Positions 25,201 through 37,665 are shown, counted from the first letter of the stretch. The stretch is 64,000 nt of DNA from Xiphophorus maculatus (GCF_002775205.1 NC_036462.1:32281084-32345083); one strand, 5' to 3'. Program-made: numbers and translations. The notes: generated from the sequence alone by a model not told the origin.

Positions 25201-25600
25201 TCCCATAGCATTTAGCGTACTCCCCAGGTTTCACAGTGCAAACAGAAGCTGGCGGTGGAACAGACAGACGGGGCAGGCGTGCTGATCCGTCTGAACTGGA
25301 GCTGTCTTTGTGTCTGAGCCTCCCCAGGCTGCTTCTACTGACCTACATCCAGACCTGTGCTCTAATCATCATCATCAGATTCTCTTTTTATCCCGCCCAC
25401 GCCTGTGTATCTTGTCGAGCAGATAACCTGCCTGCGTGTAGTATGTGTTTGTAAAATTTATACATTTATAGATGTATACACACACTCGCATATATGCACA
25501 CTCGGATACACATGTTTTTCTTTAGTTTTTTTTTTTTTAATATTAAATATGCTATTTTCCTATTTGCAAAAATAAAAATGACATTTAAAAATGACCAATG
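22229..25600 (+). other. klf15: klf15 3' region, probable 3' UTR
   Basis: No coding signal. AATAAA at 24455-24460 and AAATAAAAATG near 25570 are possible transcript ends. A TIR transposon lies inside at 23585-24177. The stretch 25090-25600 looks less repetitive and could be true UTR, but this cannot be shown from the sequence alone. Confidence 0.4.
23585..24177 (+). mobile_element. TIR DNA transposon, non-autonomous, copy 2
   Basis: Left end GGGTGTTTTCACACCTAATA. Internal blocks GGGGACCAAAACGGTAACAT, CACTGAAGGAAACAAC, GACACTGAGCGCAACTTCCT and TTTACCCAGAATGCCC match copy 1 at 16066-16616, but in the opposite direction. The right end (GCATGCACCCTT) is worn. Confidence 0.7.
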
Positions 25601-25821
25601 GTGTATTGTGGAATCTGTATGTATGTGTATATTCACACACATCTGTGTGAAATGTTCCTGCCCCTTCCAGATTTCTTCTATTTTTGCTTCTTTGTCACAC
25701 TTGAATGTTACAGATCAAGAAATTTTAATATCGGACAAAGATAACCTTAGAATACATATAAAAAGAGTATTCAAATAATTATTTCATTCTTTACGAGCCT
25801 AGTTGTGAATGATGATGATAA

Positions 25822-26115
25822 TTTTCTGTGCTGTTTTAGAATTGCAGTCTGCCTGTATGTACAGGGTTGTAGTTTGGCAATGGCAGTAGAGGAAGTGAAC
25901 TAAGCCATTCAGTCCATGTTGGCCAAACTTCCAAATATTGAGCAGCTAAAGTCAGACCAAGAGGAATGTTGTTTGGCTTGGCACTTCTCTCTTTGTAGTT
26001 GGGGATGATTGTTTATAGTGCAAGCAATTTCCAGAAAGCTTCATAGCCTAACTTTATTTCGAGTTGAGCTGGTGCATTACATACGTCATGGCCAAGTGTT
26101 AGCTATCTAAGACTC
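25822..26115 (+). repeat. Dispersed repeat, second copy
   Basis: Shares TTTTCTGTGCTGTTTTAGAA, then AAGCCATTCAGTC, GTTGGCC and GACATACGTCA-like blocks with 795-1065. The family is not recognised. Confidence 0.55.
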
Positions 26116-26399
26116 CAACAGAGTCTGCGGCTCCAGGAGGCAGTTGTTTCTGAATAGCTGAGGGTCCAGACCCTTTGGATGAAGCAAAGAGTCTGGATCC
26201 TTTGGATGAAGCAAAGGGTCCGGATCCTTTGCTTCTTCAAAAAGGTCTAAACTGTTCAACCTGTATAGAATAATTATTGGAGTGAGGAACAATGGATGGT
26301 TGGTTGCTGGGCCTCTGCAGAGCTGAAGAAGTTCAATCATTTGAGTCAGATGTGTTAGTGAAAGGATGTGTCTACAAGTAACAAAATGGTAGATCGTGA

Positions 26400-27080
26400 G
26401 GAGTGGAGTTGGAAACCACTGACCTAGAACAACTTCTAAAGCTCCAAGGATCTCAGTTGTGTCAATTAGGACCAGGATTGAAGATTTATCAAGAAAGAAA
26501 AAAAAAGTTCTCTGTGGGAAGATTCTAAGATCAAAACCACTGCTTGACCAAAAGGGCCCATCACACACTTGGCAAAAATGACCCTCAAGATCTTTTTTCA
26601 ACATTTGCAGAGATGAGGTGGAACTTTTAGGAAGGTGTGTGTCATGTTACATCTGACCCAAAACCAAGAGCTTTTCAGAAACAGAATATCATGACAGTCA
26701 AACATGGTGGTAGAGTGGGGTTTGCGTCTTCAAGACCTGGACAACTCAATTGATGGAGTCCTGAAATTTGCTCTGAGAACCGTACAGAAGAAAGTCTGAC
26801 CACCAGTACAGGCCCTTATGCACAATCACAGGACAACGATACAAAACACACCAGCAAGGCTAGTCTGAATTGGTAAAAAAAAAATTAAATGGATCTTTCA
26901 AGTGGCCTATCCAAAGTCTGGATGTAAATCCAATTCAGATAGTGTGATAAAACCTTACCATGTCACTCACACTTGGAAACTGTCAGATGAAAAATGTTTC
27001 TACAAAGGAAAGTGGCTCAACTTTCCTCAGTAGTGACCCTGAAGACTCTGCCGTTTATCGCAAACGCTTCATGCCAGCTG
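26400..27080 (+). mobile_element. Dead Tc1-like element
   Basis: Pieces of a Tc1 transposase can be read: CATGACAGTCAAACATGGTG (VKHGG), CACAGGACAACGATACAAAA (QDNDTKH-like) and GTCTGGATGTAAATCCAATT (PDLNPI-like). Many stops and shifts separate them. Confidence 0.65.
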
Positions 27081-27336
27081 TTGCCACAACTAGATTTTTA
27101 CTAACCTGAGTAAGGACTGAGTCATTAGCACTAGAAGTGGTGGGTTGCACATACACCAGCAAATCAGATCATATACTTCACCAATTACAAGAAAAAGAGG
27201 TAAAGCAAAAAGCAGAAACCTAATCCTGATGCCATCAAAACAGATTCTGGCAACACTTTGACTGCTTACAAATTCTGTACGTAGTGATAATGAAAAGAAT
27301 CGGTGACAAAGAGCAACACTGGTGGAGGTTTTTATA

Positions 27337-27690
27337 CACTGCGGTAAAATAAGTATTGAATACATCATTTTTCACAGTAAACATATTTCTACAGGTGCTA
27401 CTGACATGAAATTTCTCCAAGCGTTTGTGACAACCCAAGTAATCTATGCACAGAAAGAAACCAATACAAGTTCAGAAATTAAGTGATGTGTTCTTGAGTA
27501 ACGTAAAACAATACACGTAAAAAAAGTGCTGAACACATGCAGGAAGAGAAGGTGGAAAAATGCATGATAAGCAAAGACATCAGCTGAAACCTATCAGTGA
27601 TCAGAAAGCCATTCTTTCCCTTGTCAGTGCAAATGAATATCAGCTGGTACTACGAACAACTGTGGTGTTCAGTGCTTATTTTACACACTG
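27337..27690. mobile_element. Tc1/mariner-type MITE
   Basis: The left end CACTGCGGTAAAATAAGTAT and right end GTGCTTATTTTACACACTG are inverted copies, with TA on both sides (27335-27336 and 27691-27692). There is no coding sequence inside. Confidence 0.75.
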
Positions 27691-27787
27691 TATGTTAAAT
27701 ATTTTAAAAGACATCTACCATTTTATTTCCACTTCACAGTCATGCATATCCAGTACAATAAAAATATTTTAAAAATGAATTTCTAAT

Positions 27788-27904
27788 CGACTGGCGACCT
27801 GTCCAGGGTGACCCCACCTCTCGCCTGTTGACAGGTGGAGACAGACACCAGCGCCCCTCCTGACCCCGATGGGATAAGGGTGGAAGAAAATGGATGGATG
27901 GATG
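27788..27904 (+). repeat. SINE/LINE-tail fragment ending in GGATGGATG
   Basis: CGACTGGCGACCTGTCCAGG, then GTGGAAGAAAATGGATGGAT is the 3' part of the same family as the full SINE at 39548-39861, here on the plus strand. Confidence 0.75.
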
Positions 27905-30003
27905 TAATTTCTTATCAATCTCAACAACAATCTTTAAAATGATGTCTTACTAATCCACCAAGATTCACCCTTTACCACATCAACTAGCCACACAGTAGCG
28001 TTCAGCTTTTTGCTGTTGTTTTTATTTTTAGTCACCTGCTCTCCATGATAGCCGCAAACTGGTTTTCCTGCTGAGCTGGATAACAGCAGCATGGATTACA
28101 GCAGAGTGGGTGCCACGGTAACCACATCAAGGCCCCTCCAGCGAGCCTGCAGATTAAGACATATATATATAACTATATATATATGTTGCAGACAGGTTTC
28201 AACCTGTAATTACTTGTAAACTGTGATGCAACTGCTGCTGCTGCATATCTGCATGCTTATCGCCTCGGTATTTCCAGTTGCGCTCGGCTGGAAGGCAGCG
28301 CTGAGAGGAAACCGGGAGCAGCTTCAAAGCCAAACACTGGAGCTGTGGCTTTCCTGCACTGCCTCTTCACATCGTGCTCGACGTCTCGTTTTGTTTTCAG
28401 TAAAGAAGGCCCCTTGTCTGATTTTTGTGGACATATTTCGATTACAGGCCGAACAAGAGAGCCCAAAGAGCAGGCCTGAAGGAACGAGAGAGAGAGAGAG
28501 AGATAGAGAGAGTGAGGGTGTTTCCTCTCAGAAATGAAACAAGGCCAGAGGCGCTAATGTGACAGGATGAGTTGACAACAGTCACAAGCAGAGGTTACTA
28601 TAGGACAGAGCGCTGTGTTATAAACAGGAACACGGCTGCTTTTTCAAAGCGAGTGATAAGAAAATATTCCTACTAAGCTAAAGAGACGAGGAGAGTTTTT
28701 CTTGATTTGTGGAACTGCTTCCAGCTTTTCCATCATATTTAAACTCTGTAAACATGTTTTTCCCCTTATCGTCTTTCGTCGTTGCTACCAACGTTTCTTT
28801 GAATCTACAGAAGCATGCGTCACAAACACAGATTAAAGCGGCAGCATTATGTAAAATCGATGTTTTTGAACAGCTAGACGAAACACAATTAAATAAACTA
28901 TTGAAAATGTTTTTATCCTAAACATATTAGGGGCGTTGTAAATAGAAAGAAAAGCATAAGGAGTCAATTTCTGCTAAAACACTCAGAAATTTTGAAAAAA
29001 CAAGGACATTTCTGTAATTTTCTAGCAGATTTTCAACTTTTCAAACTCAAAAAAGTCTTTGTTTTCTCTAAACAATTTCTGAGATGAATGTCAAAATTGC
29101 AGATTTTATTTTTTGGTGGAAATTTCCTCCTTTTTTTTGCTATCTACTATGGCTTTAATATGCAGTTGTACAAACCAGCTCATTCATATTCAGCAAATCA
29201 GCTAAATATGAATGAATGACGCTAATGGTAAACGATAGTAGGCGTATTACACAGCTAAAGTGGCTTAGGAATGACAGAGCATCTGGTGTTGACATGTTGG
29301 TATGTGGGGCCCCAAATGAAAATCTGCTTAGGGCTCCAAACAGGCTTGGGCCGGTCCTGATTACCACCACCAACCAGAAGCCCCCTCCCTTTTTTGTTGT
29401 GTACAGTTTTTAGTCCCTGTGACATCAGAGTTGTGATGAAAACAGGTTAATGAAGTTCATTCTAGAATTCAAAGTTTTTCCTGCTCCTTAGTCTGGAGCA
29501 GGTCAGCCCAGTTATTTTCTTGTTGTTCCTCCTATTGCGATGCATGTTAGAACTTAACACTTACTTTGAACAAGCAGCAGAAAATAACTTTGTTTTTTCT
29601 AAGCAGCATCTAACAGCCTTTGATTATGGCTCGTATTGTGTGTACTAACTCTCCTCTGTGTTTTATCCTATTGATTGCTTTTACATGATCAATCATTTCT
29701 TCTTTTTTTTGTTGACAAATTTGACCAAAAAAAATTATGTCAAATTTAAAACTGATTTGTACAAAAATAATGACAAATGAAAGTTAATTAGCATAAAACA
29801 AGAGACTGCACCCACCCACCTTTAATAATAATAATAATAATAATAATAATAGAAAAATAGATTAATTCTGGACTGTATTACAGCTTTTAATTACATTCTA
29901 TTCAAATTCTGACCTTAATAAAATGGTTTGTTTTGTGTTACTTTTTAATTGTGTTTATCGTATTAAGCAATTTGAACTGCCTTGTTGCTGAAATATGCTA
30001 TAA
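27905..30003. other. Intergenic, nothing clear
   Basis: No gene supported. Contains short TA runs near 28165, a GA run at 28487-28506 and an ATA/TAA microsatellite at 29823-29851. An open frame at 28223-28537 starts with a signal-peptide-like stretch but has no other support. Confidence 0.45.
29823..29851. repeat. TAA microsatellite
   Basis: About nine TAA units. Confidence 0.9.
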
Positions 30004-31022
30004 CATAGGTGTCAAACTCTGGCCCGCGGGCCAAATTTGGCCCGCAGTGTAATTATATTTGGCCCGCGAAGCAATTTCAAATTAATATTAGAGCCGGCCC
30101 GCCGGTATTATACGGTGGCAACGCTGTGACGCCCCATTCACCGCTTATACTACAAATCCCATAATGCTCTGCTGTTTTTTTGGCGCGTCAATCAGGACAG
30201 AGGCAGACACGCCTCCTCCTCTGTGTCAGTAGCACTTATGGTAGCGGACATGGATGTATTAGGAAGGTGGTGATCCGTCTTCTTGCGCACTCCTTCGGTG
30301 AAAGCCCCGGCGCACCCCGCATCCCCGCATCTCTCCCCCAAACCTCACTGCGACCTCAAACTACAGCCGTCACTGTGTTACCCTACCAAAAAATGGCAAA
30401 AAGAAAGGCAGAAAATATAACTTTTCTGGACAGGTGGGAGACAGAGTATCTGTTTACATATATGAGCAACTTTTCTCCTCAGTGAAGATGACGAAAACGT
30501 CTCACAGGAGGCGTCTGACTGACGAGCATCTTTGTTCGATAATGAAGGTTTCCTCAGCTCAAACTCTGAGCCCCGACATTGATGAACTGGCATCCAAGAA
30601 AAGATGCCAGATATCTGGCTTGGCTGCATCAGAGTAGATCAGTGTGTCGCAAAATGAGCAATAAATAAGTTTTCTATGCACCTTTTCTTGTTACTCCAAG
30701 GCCTGAATGGTTTATTCATAGTTTATTTAATGATTTATTCATAGTTGTTATGTTATTTTATTTTCAAATTTATTAGCCTGTGTACGAAGCAAATTTTGAC
30801 ATTTACCTCAGAAAGGAGGCATTCAATTTTTATTTAAATTTTATTTAATATGCCATTTATATGTTTTATCATTATTTTTAGCAACTCAATTATGCACGCC
30901 TGCACTTTAAGTTATATAAGCCTTGCTTGTTCAATATTTATTTACAAAATGTTCAACCTTGGCCGGCGGCTTTGTTCAATTTAAAATTTTGGCCCACTGT
31001 GTATTTGAGTTTGACACCCCTG
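30004..31022 (+). mobile_element. Internally deleted hAT transposon
   Basis: Ends CATAGGTGTCAAACTCTGGC and GAGTTTGACACCCCTG are inverted copies. Flanks TGCTATAA (left) and TGCTATAG (right) are an 8-bp target duplication with one change, as expected for hAT. Inside, the N-terminus MAKRKAENITFLDRWETEY runs almost at once into the C-terminal piece KMTKTSHRRRLTDEHLCSIM, then DELASKKRCQISGL, so the BED-type finger and catalytic core have been lost. These ends are those of the ZBED/GTF2IRD2-like hAT transposase family. Confidence 0.88.
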
Positions 31023-31795
31023 TGCTATAGAGATAAACTTAACTTGAGTTTTAGATTTATCATTGTGGTTTTTACTTCTTGTCTCATCTTGTAATAATCT
31101 GGAGAAAACATATCTATATTTTCTTGGTAATATAGATACTAACCCTTTCATGCATGAATTATGATCCTGTATGTCAGGATTTTTTCCCCCAAGTGTTATA
31201 AATTTTCTCAGGGGATAAAAATAAGGTGGGGAAAAAAAATTTGTAATTTTTTGTAGGATTTGTCCAAGTGTCCACTTAGGTGGACAACGTGCGCTTACGT
31301 CTTTTCAACTAATGAAATGCTGTAAATTATATTGTGAATATAGTTTGACATTAGTTAACAGAATGCATAAATATAGAACATTGTATTCAACTCTCCTCCT
31401 AGTCTAATGTTCACTACTACCTGATCCTTTAATTCAATCCCTCTCATTCAACCGCTTGGTCTCATTTTAGTCTTATTTTGGTTCCTTCTCAAGCAGTATG
31501 ACTTCATTATGGACATTTTAAATTTTTATAAAACTAACAACATTGAATATGACACTTCAGCATTCTGTTGTTTTCTGTAACATAACAGTACTGGCTCTTC
31601 AGTTTCAGACTTCTAAAAATCAAGGCTATCTCATATGAAAAGGCGCAAAGCACCCAGGTTGCAAACAACACATTGGATGCAAATGTATTTAATTTTGTCT
31701 GCAGGCTGAATCATTGCATGTTGATAGTTTTGGCTGCAGTGAGGTAGGGCCAATGTTCCCCAGACCTCAGCCGGATCTCATGGGGTGTCTTAGAC

Positions 31796-33279
31796 CAATG
31801 GTGTCCAAAGTCGGTCATGGAGGGCCGGCGTCCTGCATGTCTTAGTTTTCTTTCTACCATTGTTGTATAAAGTACTGAAATCTCAGAGTCAAGTAAAAGT
31901 ACAAGTACCTCTCCAAAATATGACTTTGGTAAAAGTCGAAGTCACTGACTGAAATGTTACTTGAGTTAAAGTCTTAAAGTATCTGAAACTTCTTGTACTT
32001 AAGTATGGAAATTACTGTAAAAATGGATGTACTCAAGTAATGTAATGAAAAGTACAAGTAAAAAGTAAAACAAAGCAAATGCAGTTTGAATGACATTTTT
32101 TATATTTTGGTAAACTTGTCAAATACACTGAAAATAATGTACCCAACCAAGTGCAGGCAAAATTAAACCTGCTAATAGATATACCTGCAGGCATCATTTA
32201 GTTAAGAAAATTAGGTGCTTTACCTATAGCACAAGGTTAACTTAACCTGCTTTACAACTGAACCAGCATCTTAGTAAACCCTCCAGGACAGAAAATACAA
32301 AGTTTTTGTAAGCCTTAAGTTTTCCCTTCAAGTAAGGTCAGTGCTGAAAATGAGAAAAATAAATAGTACAGAAAATGCGGCCAACATGAAGAAAAAGAGC
32401 TGTTACGATTACTCTACTTCACAAATCAGTCAATAGGTGGTGCACACAACTGGTCATTATGCAAAAGAAAAAAAACCCAGAAAACTTTGGAGGGGGGGGG
32501 AATGCTGCCCGCACTGACGCGGCTCAGGGATTACGTGACACGCAGCGCCGTGCGCAGTGCCCTACAATGCACTGTAAGCTATGTAATGTGTTTTGAGGCA
32601 ATTGACCAAAATCCCGGACAATTTTTAAATTCCCCCCGGACATCTTTTTAGGTCTGAAAAGTAGGACATGTCCGGGAAAAAGAGGACGTCTGGTCACCCT
32701 ATCACCAGCTGGTGGTTCCCCTGGAGCCGTGTCCAACGTAGTTGCAGTCGTTGTGGTCTCCGTCTCCTCCTCCATGTGACTGCTGCTGGTTGCGAGACTT
32801 GCTTTGTGTTTAATGGGAGAAGCGAAACAGGTGTATCCTATTGGTGGTGATGAACCAGCCCAGGCAAGTAGGCTACCGACTTTGTTCGGTAGCCTACTTG
32901 CTAATCAGTAGGTGGGGTCAAAACACTTTGTTTCTCTCTCTCGCTTTTTTATAACGAGTAACTAAACCACACATTGAAAATGTATCGGAGTAAAAGTACG
33001 CAATTAAGTTCGGAAATATAGTGAAGTAAAAGTGAAAGTCATCAAAAATTTTCATACTCGAGGAAAGTATGAAGTACTCCAAAATATACTTAAGTAAAGT
33101 AGTGAAGTATTTTTACTTCGTTACTATACAACACTGCTTTCTACTTCAACCCACTTGGATCAAATGGTGGCTCATTAGAAGATCTCAGGAGAAATGCTGA
33201 GGAGGAAGTTGTTACCACCAGGCAGAGAACTAGAACATGCAGGACGCCGGCCTTCAAGGACCAACTTAGGACACCACTG
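31796..33279. mobile_element. Middle hAT-type MITE of the nest
   Basis: Starts CAATGGTGTCCAAAGTCGGT and ends CCAACTTAGGACACCACTG. Flanks TCTTAGAC (31788-31795) and CCTTAGAC (33280-33287) are an 8-bp duplication with one change. Same family as 9727-9920. Without the inner insert it would be about 200 bases long. Confidence 0.85.
31858..33136. mobile_element. Innermost hAT-type element of the nest
   Basis: The left end CATTGTTGTATAAAGTACTG and right end TACTATACAACACTG are inverted copies. It is flanked by perfect 8-bp duplications CTTTCTAC (31850-31857 and 33137-33144). The subterminal regions are full of AAGTAAAAGTAC-type repeats, and the core is GC-richer. No transposase frame is seen. It interrupts the middle MITE. 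Confidence 0.9.
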
Positions 33280-34236
33280 CCTTAGACAACGGCCTGCATT
33301 TAGCGGTGATGGGATGGCACCGGTACTCTTGAGCGTTTTTGGATGGAACCCTCATTTATTAGCACACAAGCTACAGATGCCTTGAAATGTAAAAGATACA
33401 CATTCTCCAAGAAGTGAAAAAACACTTAGTATGATGTCAAGGTGAAGATCTGATTCTTACGATCAATACATTCTTGACCTTGGGTATCTGAGGTATGACA
33501 TGATCCCATATTTATTACTGGAAATGTCTTCTATTCCTGATCTGTTAAGGCCAGAATTTATTTTTTCTTTTTTGGAATGCGTACAGGTTTGTAATCTGTA
33601 GGTGCTGCATATCCAGTTATTTCATGTCCCTCGACCTCTTGCTTCTTCATCATCCTCATCTCCACTGTCACTACTGCTCCCATTGGCCAGTAAAGTATAA
33701 AAACTTTACTTCTTATTGGTAACAATGGACTTCAAGTTAAGAACTACAATATGTCAATTTATTTACAGTCAAAATATTTGCTGGAAATGTTGCATATTGT
33801 AGATCTATACTCAAGAGTATTGATATCAAAACCTGTCAAAATATTGTCACTGATGCATGACGTCCACTTCGGTGGACAGGTGATCAGTAGTAATTTTCTC
33901 CAAATATAAAATTGTTATTTAGAAAATACATCAGTAGTATTAGTCTTTATGGGTTTCTTGGTGTCACAATATTTCTTTTACCTGCAAGAGATTTCCACAG
34001 TAGGAGGGAGGACTGGATACTCCCGAGTTAGTCTGATACACTTCTGTCTGTCCGCCCTATTGGATTTAACAAAAAAAATCTTGCACTTGCAGTAGATGGA
34101 CAGTAGTTGGCAGTGTGTTGCCTGACGCACTAGTGCCCACTTTAGTGGTGTTTGTGCTTTTATAACATCTACAAGAAACACAAGAAAATGGCTTTTAGAA
34201 AGCTGTCCACTGTAGTGACCGCTATACATGAAAGGG

Positions 34237-35570
34237 CTAACATTGGAGAGCTTGACACTATCAACCTTCATTCACATTTGATCGTAGAACTTCCCTTTTA
34301 TGTATAACACACAGAGAGCAGGACATTATTCGTGTAATTGGCCATTTCGCAGCTTGGCTCTGAGGATTATTGTGATGCACTGCCCCTTGGTGGTGATTCG
34401 TAGATCTACAGTTCACGCTGAGTGCAGGAATAAGGTGTTTTGCTTTTTATATTAATCCAGAGAATTTCTTAGAATTCTGATTCCAAATGTGGGAATTCCA
34501 TTTCTAACAAAGACAGCAAGCATGTCCCACCCACTGATACTGATACAGTAAAAAAAAGTTGTAGCAAAAATAATGCTATTCCATTGGATGCAATTCATTT
34601 GAGCTGCGATACGTTTTATTTTACCCACAGTTACTGTTAGAGTACAGAGCTGGGTTAGCCTGATATTGGAGCACGACACTAAAGTTTCTAGCGCTGCTCA
34701 TCTGAAATTTTTTTTTTTGTTTTTTCATGATGCAATCTTGATTTTTTTTTTTAGGTGCAACATGACAGAACAATATAGAGTGCCTTGCAAAACAATTCAT
34801 ACCAACATAAGTTTCATGTTGCTTTCAAACTGGAAATGACAATATGTTTGATTTAGACTTTATGACAAAGAACAACACAAAATAGTGCAAAACTGTGAGT
34901 CTAAGCATGCATGACTTTTAAATCATTTGGCAATTTTTTAAAAACTATTTTTGAGTCGAGTGTTACGTCGAGTAACAATCACAAGGTTCTCAATTTTATT
35001 TAGATTTAGTATGAAGGAAGAAGAAAATTATACATGCTTTTGAAAAATAAACATTTTAAAAATATGCCTTGGATTTGTAACATGCATCCTACAAGGAAAA
35101 ACAACAGGTGATCTGTCACTCGTTTCTTTATAGTTGAAAGAAATGAAAAAAAGATAGCTTAAGCTAAAACCAGAGACGAAAACAAACAATGGAGGAAATG
35201 ATCTCTGTTTATTTGATGGCGCATTTAAGTAACTTTTGAAATCGTAGGAATTCCAACTTGCATTGTTCTTACAATCGTTCAGAGCGAAAACAACGGCAAA
35301 CCAGTGAAACTGATGAGATCGCCAAATAACCTTCTATTACATAATGTTACTGAAAATAGTTAAACTCAAGACGCTATTCTTGTCTTATCTTCTTTGACTT
35401 AACCACATTTGTCAAACAGCTTCTGTATGGAAGGACTTCACACCCACGAAGTCCGTGGAGAAAGTTGTCGGATTGGGTTTATACGCAGAACATTGAACGC
35501 AGCATCAGTTCCTGGTCAAAGGATATACCGTCAGTGAGATCCAGATGCTTTTAAATCTGAATTCCTGAGT
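34237..35570. other. Intergenic upstream of elk4
   Basis: No gene supported. A Tc1-like terminal repeat (AGAGTGCCTTGCAAAACAAT) lies at about 34778-34797, matching the style of ends seen at 61880-61920. The rest is AT-rich until the elk4 promoter. Confidence 0.45.
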
Positions 35571-35579
35571 GGGAATGCG

Positions 35580-35701
35580 CTCAGCCATTTGCTAGGACCC
35601 TGTTTCCCGACCCACGGTGCTGTAAGAGCTCCCCAGAGATGACAGAGGAACACCTGGACGCGGCTCGACGACTCAGAAATTCAGCGGGCTCTTCGAGCGA
35701 G
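35580..35701 (+). promoter_or_regulatory. elk4: Likely elk4 promoter and non-coding first exon
   Basis: A local rise in GC and CpG (CGACGACTCAG, CGAGCGAG) ends at donor GCGAG|GTAACC after 35701. The first coding exon at 39031 begins only eight bases after an acceptor, so an upstream non-coding exon must exist, and this is the best candidate. The transcript start is not defined. Confidence 0.5.
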
Positions 35702-36194
35702 GTAACCTTAGCACAGGAGCTAACTTGGAGCTAGCCCTGGGCTAACTTAAAAGCTAGCTAGTTAACGTCGGCGCTTTCATTTGTTTGACACCTCAGCCCT
35801 GTGTGCGCGCGCGCTGAAGGCGACAGTAGCTGCTCGAGCTTTAATTTGGGACATTAACTGACGCCGAAGGAAACCTTTAAGCAGTGTTAGCGGTACCGAA
35901 ACTATCCAAGGGTTCCCCATCAACAAGTGGTCTCTGTTCTGCACAGTGGGGAGCTGCTGGTTGCCTGACAGCGCGAACAAATCGCTCCACTTTAAAACAT
36001 ATTGATATAACTGTGCACCAAATCTGCCATTCCGTTTAGCATTTCATCCCTATATCTACAGATAAAGGTTTCAATCAGTGTCATATGTTATGTAACCCTC
36101 TGTGGTAATCTTCTCCGACTGCAGTTTTCCTCACTGTCCTATTTTCCTCTGATATCGGCGCTTTTAACATGACGGTGTGAGACAGATTGGATAG

Positions 36195-36218
36195 TGTGTG
36201 TGTGTGTGTGTGTGTGTG
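36195..36218. repeat. TG microsatellite
   Basis: About 12 TG units. Confidence 0.9.
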
Positions 36219-37062
36219 GGTTGGGTTTTCTCCATCCAAGCATGTCGCATGAGTCAGGCCAGATTTATTCCAAGAAGCTTAAACATCTAGATGTTGACGG
36301 ATCCTGTCCGAGTAGAAGTCATATTCTGATGCAGCAGCGAAAATACCAGAGACGCCATTCAAAAATGAATTATTATAATAATATTGTATGGAATGTTTGA
36401 CTGCAGGTTTCGTTACGGGAGGGCGTAGTGTCTCTCTATCATCGTCTGTCCTGTCAAAGGACAGAATCGTTTTGTTTACTTACATTGTGGTAGAGAACTG
36501 ACCGACACGCATGTTTTTAATGGTGCTATTGACTGGCTCTGATCAGTCGTCAGCAGATCAAATACTAATAATGCTAGCCCATCAAAACTAAGAATTCCCA
36601 CCGTTTTTAGTCTGCAACTAGAAATAACAAAAACTGAAATTGAGAACATTTTTATTTTTGCTAACTGTGAAAAAACAAAAACGGTAATTAATGGGGGAAC
36701 AACTATAACTAACTAGAAAATTCCTGAAGAAATTTAACCGGGGCCTGCCAAAGTGTGCCCGTCGGTTTGGACCCAGCGTTCTGATGCTACAAATTAGCAT
36801 CAATGCTAAAGAAAGCTGCAATCATATGAATACAATGACAAGAATGTTTACTAACATTGACTTGCACCATTCAGTATGATAAAGTAAGTGTATCAGCTAA
36901 AATTAGCAAAAATGCTAATGTTAGCGTGATTGCTGTCAGTAGCATGTGGGACATCACTGGGATGTTTTCTATAATGGTATTACTCCATTCAGTAGACTAA
37001 ACATGGCTAATAAGTCAAATAAATAGCTAATAGCTTATATAAGCTAAAATGCTAATGCTAAT

Positions 37063-37089
37063 GAACTGCCTTGCTGCGCAAGGCAGTTC
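37063..37089. repeat. Perfect hairpin, 11-bp arms
   Basis: Arms GAACTGCCTTG and CAAGGCAGTTC with a 5-base loop, followed at 37131-37144 by a second small hairpin CACCGC-CT-GCGGTG. Both lie just left of the 129-bp tandem array. Confidence 0.85.
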
Positions 37090-37170
37090 CCTGACCTGAG
37101 AGAAAAAGATAATGCAGAATAATATTATTGCACCGCCTGCGGTGGTGCACTAACCTCAGGGGCATGTTGA

Positions 37171-37665
37171 GGCTTTTATTTTGAAATTTTTGTTAAGCTT
37201 AATTTCAAAGGTCCAAACTAATCCCATGTCTAATAGTCATTGGGTTAAATCAGTTATTTATTGCTCAAAAGAGCAATTACCTAATGTAAGATTTCTCAAG
37301 GCTTTTATTTTGAAATTTTTGTTAAGCTTCATTTCAAAGTGCCAAACTAATCCCATGTGTAACAATTGCTGGGTTAAATCAGTTATATAATGCTCAAAAG
37401 AGCAATTATCTGATGTAAAAATTGTCAAGGCTTTTATTTTGAAATTTTTGTTAAGCTTCATTTTAAATTGCCACACTAATCCCATGTGTAACAGTGCTTT
37501 GGATAAAAAAAGTCACATAAAGCCAAAAAGAGCAATTATCTGATGTAAAAATTGTCAAGGCTTTTATTTTGAAATTTTTGTTAAGCTTCAGTTTAAATTG
37601 CCACACTAATCCCATGTGTAACAATGGTTGGGTAAAATCAGTTATAAAAAGCCCAAAACACAAGT
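37171..37665. repeat. Tandem repeat, about four units of 129 bp
   Basis: GGCTTTTATTTTGAAATTTT begins units at 37171, 37300, 37429 and 37559. Each unit carries CTAATCCCATGT; three of the four also hold AGAGCAATTA. The last unit is partial. Units differ at scattered positions, so it is an old array. Confidence 0.92.

Larger units (their letters stand above)
31143..34236. mobile_element. Outer TIR transposon of a three-level nest (piggyBac-like)
   Basis: The left end CCCTTTCATGCATGAATTAT and right end ATACATGAAAGGG are inverted copies. Both are flanked by CTAA (31139-31142 and 34237-34240), a TTAA-like 4-bp duplication. Subterminal copies of a palindrome-like motif GTCCACTTNGGTGGAC lie at 31270, 33862, 34135 and 34205. 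There is no transposase frame, so this is a non-autonomous copy. Assignment to piggyBac rests on the 4-bp duplication and CCC ends and is tentative. Confidence 0.65.

Noticed and set aside
28223-28537. Open frame starting with a signal-peptide-like leader
   Set aside because: It ends in a GA microsatellite, has no recognisable domain, and no splice or promoter context supports it.
37171-37665. Tandem array considered as a CRISPR-like or coding repeat
   Set aside because: The 129-bp units are contiguous without unique spacers, and the frames through them are low-complexity; this is eukaryotic satellite-type DNA.
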